Origin: Hemileia vastatrix
Lineage: Eukaryota > Basidiomycota > Pucciniomycetes > Pucciniales > Zaghouaniaceae
Assembly: GCA_030280995.1 (NCBI GenBank)
Contig: JASXTE010000017.1
Location: forward strand, 5,965,001 to 6,029,000
DNA length: 64,000 bases
Reading direction: 5' to 3'
The position numbers were made by a program, and so were the translations under genes. Positions within the stretch are counted from its first letter, which is position 1, and each line of letters starts with the position of its first letter. A model generated the notes under the pieces. The model was given only the letters and a program-made list of their open reading frames with translations. It ran no database searches and was not told where the DNA came from. Positions 59,933-64,000 of the stretch are shown here, piece after piece.

Positions 59933-60451
59933 AAAACTCAGTTTGTCATTGGATTAAACTGTACCAAGAAACTAAGGCTGTCTTAGCTGATCTAACCACT
60001 TATCTAAAACAAGGTTGTCCCTTGGCATTGGAGGAAGAGAATTGTCTTTTCATTCTTAATATAATCTCTCAAGATCCTACTGCTTATCAAGATGAAATCC
60101 TGAGCCGTTTCTTACTTGAATACAATATCAATTTTTAAAATATTCTACAATCAGAAAAGAAATTTTATACCAACATCATATGTCCAAAAAAACAATTTAG
60201 AAATTTAATCCTTGCCAAAAAAAGATGCTTAGGGTAAAATATTTTGAAAATGTTGGTGTGAGTGACCCAGTTAATAATATATTTTTTTTTAGTTTTGACT
60301 GGTGTGTTTGATTTTTTTGGTCCTGATGATGATTGGTCTAAGTATTTTTTTGTCTTTCACAGATGAGTGTGGAATATCTCATGATAGTGTTTCATGTAAT
60401 AGAAGATGGCCAGTGAAAGGTCAACATACAAAAGCACATATCAAATGTTAG

Positions 60452-61264
60452 GGCCACTCACCACTTAAACTTGTTTCCAGAAGTCTCTCTTTCTATTTTA
60501 GTGGTAATTATGGTCCAAGTAAAAGCTGTCAACCATATATTTTTTGAGTTTTTTTTTTTTGAAAATAATTTTAGTATGTTTTTTTATTTGGTTTTTGTTC
60601 CAAATCTGCTCTAATCCTTTATTACAGGGTGTCAGTTCTGCAAAATCTGAACTTAAATTTGACCAAATCCACACTTATCTATGTGCAGATTTGTGAAACA
60701 CACTAGCCCCAACACTGTTGGACTTTAAAAGTGAAATAAGGCACTTATTTCACTCAAATCTGCACTTTCTCAACCAAAAGTGCTGATTTCACCATCAAGT
60801 CCCATCTCACTTATTTTTCAGCATCATCCCACTTATACAAAGCACTCCGCAGCATAGCACTTTATAACTCAAAAATTTTTACAATATTTACATTTTAATA
60901 CCATATAACACAGGCAAAAAATGTTAGTTCAGTTTTGTGACCCTATCCCATTCCTAGATGTATTTTTGTGACAAACCATTGAATGTCACTTTTTGAGCCC
61001 ACATTATTTTTTGCCTTTGGAAGAGGATTAGGGTGGTGTGGTGTGGGTATGCTTGTCAAAGAAGGGAAGAGGAGGTAAAAAAGACGTTTTGGATGAATAC
61101 ATGAAGATGAGAGGACATGAGCCAAGGAGATGCCAATATCAGAAATAAAAAAATAAGGTGGGGCCAAACAAGGTTACTCCAAAAATCAGACCCAGAGTTG
61201 TACCCTGAAACCAAAAACTGAGCTAGACATCTTCTTCAGGGATTTTTCCCCCTGTGTAAGATTC
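60452..61264. other. Spacer between two dead transposases
   Basis: A pair of related motifs (aatctgcac with its neighbours) occurs near 60670-60780 in both orientations, suggesting a small decayed inverted-repeat element. A 74-codon minus-strand ORF (60943-61167) shows no family signature. Nothing else is supported. Confidence 0.4.
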
Positions 61265-62526
61265 ATGCCTTCCTCACTCTCAGATTATGATAAGCTACAT
61301 CAAAAAATGACTTTAATAGTTCTTGATCCCCTCTTGGACTCTGGTTGAAATTCTGATTCTAATATTGAAAAAGATTTTCTTTTTTTATCAAAAATGGACA
61401 GGAAATTTTACCTTCTTCCAAGAAAGCATCAAGTACCTCATACCCCCAAGTACACCATCCAAACACATCTTAATCTATCTGTACCCAGTTTTAGACAGTT
61501 TTTCAGGACTTCTCAGAAATTTTTCCATAAATTGCTTGAGCTTAATCAAGACCACCCCATATTTCACAATAGTTCTAAAAAACCACAAGGTAATCCTTCA
61601 ATAAAATTAGCTATCACAATATAATTTTTGGGTTCCAATGGTAACAGAGCTTCATTTAAAATTTTGAAAAATGTCTTTGATATAGGGTATGGCTCTGTTA
61701 AAGCTTATACAAAACAATGTATCACTGATATCAACTCCTTGGAATCTAAACTTCTCACCTAGCCAACTAAAGAAGAAAAACTTGAATCATCTCAGGTTAT
61801 GCAAGAAGAGGTTTTCTCAGAATGTATTGGTTTTGTTGATGGTACTACTATTCCTTTGAGTCATAAACCTGCTCAAGGTGGAAACAATCACTTTGACCAA
61901 AAAAAGAGGGATTTTATTTATAATTCCATTATTTCTTTTTAATGCTAAAACAAGAAATTATATCTTCTCTATATATAAATACAATTTCCATTCAGCTTAT
62001 ATGTGGCATGAACAGAAAAATTATATCTTTCTTTACTGGCTATCCTGGATCATTTCATAATTGCTACATCTTTCAAAGAATGCAAATCTCAAAAGAACCT
62101 GAGAAATTCTTTGATGAAGATCAGTATCTTCTGGAAAACTCTGCTAATGTGAATTGAAAGTATGTACTTCCTGATTTTTGGGGAGCAGCATCTGAAGACA
62201 ATCAAAATGTCAAGTTCAACACTCATTTTCCCAAGTCAAGAGTCTGTATTGAACATTCTATTAGAATATTGAAAGGTTCTTTTTCCAGTTTAAGGGAATT
62301 GAGAAGTCCTTTTAGAAATAAATCCAAATTGGAGGCAGTTAACAACTGGATTCTGTGCTGCACTATGATTCATAACCTACTCACTGACCTCAAAGATCAA
62401 TGGTTAGATTTTCATGAAGATGAAGAATTTGAAACACCTCCCACTATATCCAACATTTATATTACTCAAACCACAAGCATACATACAAAAATTCTTCCAA
62501 TCACACTTGCACATTGGGAGATTTAG
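61265..62526 (+). pseudogene. PIF/Harbinger transposase (DDE_Tnp_4), inactivated
   Basis: From ATG 61265 the sequence encodes a Harbinger-type transposase. An N-terminal helical part contains FRQFFRTSQKFFHKLLEL. GFVDGTTIPL holds the first catalytic Asp (61838-61840). TGYPGSFHNCYIF has the second Asp changed to Asn (62059-62061). CIEHSIRILKGSFSSLREL holds the Glu (62251-62253), followed by LEAVNNWILCCTMIHNLL. Stops near 61346, 61622, 61760, 61940 and 62156 and at least one frameshift disable it. The length of about 420 codons fits the family. I found no terminal repeats around it and no intact partner Myb-like gene. Confidence 0.85.
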
Positions 62527-63350
62527 AAATTTATTCTTAAATTATTATAAAATTCATTTCATTTTTATCCACTATTACCACCTTCTTTTGATTCACAAAT
62601 CTTAATTCCCACTGGTATAAGCTCCATCATTATGCCAATGATACTCCAACATTTCTCAACACAACACTTTTGATTTTTTTTTTTCATACTCTTCAAATGA
62701 TCAAGTTGCATGTATTATTCTCTTTGTTTTTAATTTTATTTTTGCATATTGACTTTTATTTTGAATTTCCAGTGAAAGTCTCTATTTCCCTGTCTAATTT
62801 GTTTTTGTTCTCCACCTCAACATGAAATCACATATTTTCAGCTATCACATAATTCTTCAGTCATTCTTTTTTTCATTCATCCATCATATCCTTTTCCTCC
62901 TCTCCTCAAATATCCCTTAAAGAATTTGAAGTCTATTCTTTTCTCAACTCATCTCTTCAGTAAGTCATTTTTTTCATTTTTATTTTTATATTTTCTACTT
63001 GTTTTTTTCTTTTTTTATCCCATTTTTCTGGTAAGTGGTTTTGTTTTTCATTTAATAGATAAGATTAATTTTATTTCTCCATCCTACTCTTTATCCCTCC
63101 TTTCCTGGTAATTTCCCCCACTTTCCCCCCTACTTGGCATGGAAATATCCCCTTTTACAACCCTTTCTCCCCTCTTTGGCTGCCTCTGATCCCCTTTCCC
63201 CGTTTTTGGCTACCTTGTTCACCTCTCCTTGCCTACCTCTAACCCTTCTTTCCTCCCTCTTTGGTATCCTCAATCCCCCCTATAACCCCCTCAAATAAAC
63301 CTCAAATAATACCATATAACTGCTTTAAACCACCCCCCCTCTCATTTATA
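62527..63350. other. Pyrimidine-rich intergenic tract
   Basis: The plus strand is strongly T- and C-rich, becoming C-rich (tttcccccc, aatcccccc) after about 63100. Predicted ORFs are low-complexity Phe/Leu/Ser runs. No gene, RNA or element is supported. Confidence 0.6.
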
Positions 63351-63369
63351 ATTAAAATTTTTTTGTTAA

Positions 63370-63508
63370 TGATTGAGGAGAGGGGGTCTTGGGGGGCTCG
63401 GAGGGGGTTTAGAGAGGGTTTTGGAGGGGGGTTTTTTGGAGGTTTGGAGGGGTTTTTTTGGGGGGTTTGGGAGGGTTTTTTTGGGGGATTTTGGGGAGGT
63501 ATTGAGTA
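63370..63508. other. G-rich tract with G-quadruplex potential
   Basis: The plus strand holds many runs of three to six G separated by short A/T stretches (for example gagagggggtcttggggggc). It follows directly after the C-rich tract, so base skew flips within about 40 bp. An ORF across it is Gly/Phe repeats and is rejected as a gene. Confidence 0.7.
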
Positions 63509-64000
63509 GTTATTTAGGACACCAACAAGGGGTAAAAGGGGGTCATTGAGGCAGACATAAAGAATTGATAGATATGTTTTAAAACATCAATTAATCCTTT
63601 ACTTTTTGTTTTTTATTATTATTCCTCAAGTTCGATTGAAGTAATAATCATTCTTAATATTTTTTGTGACAAATTTTTTTGGTTATTTATTTTAAATTAT
63701 GTGAGTTTTTTTTAAATTTTTAAATAAAGTTTTTGAGGTTTTTTTGAACAGTAAAATTTTTTTCAGAAAAAAAAAGTCTGTTTCTTCTTATTCAAGACTT
63801 GCACCTCTATCTTCATCTTTATCTTCTTTATAATCTCCTTTAATATCTACTTCATTTCAATCTTCTTCAAAACCTTCAAACATAAAAAATGATGATTGAT
63901 CTTATCAAAATAATAGAATTTTTAAAAAGAAAATACACTTGAATATTCTATTTAGACACATATCAAACATCAAGTATTGTAAAGCTAAAAATGATAAAAA
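63509..64000. other. AT-rich end of window
   Basis: T-rich and A-rich runs with no recognisable coding, RNA or repeat boundary. Confidence 0.5.

Larger units (their letters stand above)
58374..60451 (+). pseudogene. Tc1/IS630-like transposase (DDE_3 type), split by a solo LTR
   Basis: ATG 58374 opens a helix-turn-helix region (DHQIKVTVIMEDLNGKSLKD and following) that runs to the solo LTR at 58488. It resumes at 59938 in the same sense (VCHWIKLYQETKAVLADL, then EEENCLFILNIISQDPTAYQ), like the second helical half of this family. After stops near 60138, a DDE_3-like block appears at about 60350-60450: FTDECGISHDSV with Asp at 60362-60364, then RRWPVKGQ. Later catalytic blocks are not found, so the gene is truncated as well as frameshifted. 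The family call rests on the pattern T-D-E-x-G and G-Q-x-T. Confidence 0.65.

Noticed and set aside
60943..61167. 74-codon minus-strand ORF as a host gene
   Set aside because: No recognisable domain, and it lies in decayed transposon surroundings with no supporting signal.
63261..63509. 82-codon ORF ending in Gly/Phe/Trp repeats
   Set aside because: It arises from the G-rich tract; codon content is entirely explained by base skew.

Overview
This window is AT-rich, repeat-dominated fungal DNA with no recognisable host housekeeping gene. The reverse transcriptase, integrase and chromodomain sequences resemble Ty3/Gypsy chromoviruses that I associate with rust fungi (Pucciniales), so a large repeat-rich rust genome is the best guess. 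That is inference from protein resemblance, not a search result.

Layout. Positions 1-4.5 kb hold a decayed Ty1/Copia element (+), then a Tc1/mariner relic (-, 4.56-5.34 kb) and a 220-bp MITE. From 6,987 to 45,518 there is one old Ty3/Gypsy element, here called F (- strand, target duplication ACCTC). It was broken apart by four later insertions: full-length element A (8,212-17,831, TSD TGGCT) in its 3' LTR; full-length elements B (18,311-27,162, TSD ATTCA) and C (27,212-36,394, TSD CATCT), 44 bp apart, in its integrase gene; and a solo A-type LTR (43,989-45,489, TSD ACTTC) in its 5' LTR. A 1.4-kb A-rich simple-sequence block follows. It is split by a fifth Gypsy element E (+, 47,049-56,659, TSD GAACT) and continues as a TAAAAAA heptamer array. 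Next come a 219/283-bp tandem repeat carrying a second MITE copy, a Tc1/IS630-like pseudogene split by a solo B-type LTR (58,488-59,932, TSD AAAAC), a dead PIF/Harbinger transposase (61,265-62,526), and a pyrimidine-rich to G-rich tract at the end.

Gene content. Only element C keeps an unbroken Gag-Pol: one 2,055-residue frame with a long coiled-coil Gag extension, capsid-like region, zinc knuckle, protease, RT, RNase H, integrase and chromodomain. B has the same frame with two stop codons. A, E and F are more damaged.

Main discovery. In all five Gypsy elements a second ORF of about 150-178 codons lies inside the Gag N-terminus in the +1 frame, beginning 85-148 nt after the Gag-Pol ATG. Its product has the same plan each time: an IKK-type motif, a coiled coil, a Pro/Gln-rich linker, a W-K-W-D-(W/Y) motif and a basic tail. 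Between the divergent elements A and B this second frame is better conserved than the Gag frame it overlaps. In every element it ends at or just after a 5' splice-donor match, followed 52-69 nt later by an acceptor, as in a short fungal intron. In four of the five, removing that intron would break the Gag-Pol frame but leave the overlapping ORF unchanged. I know of no description of such an overprinted, possibly splice-controlled ORF in this group.
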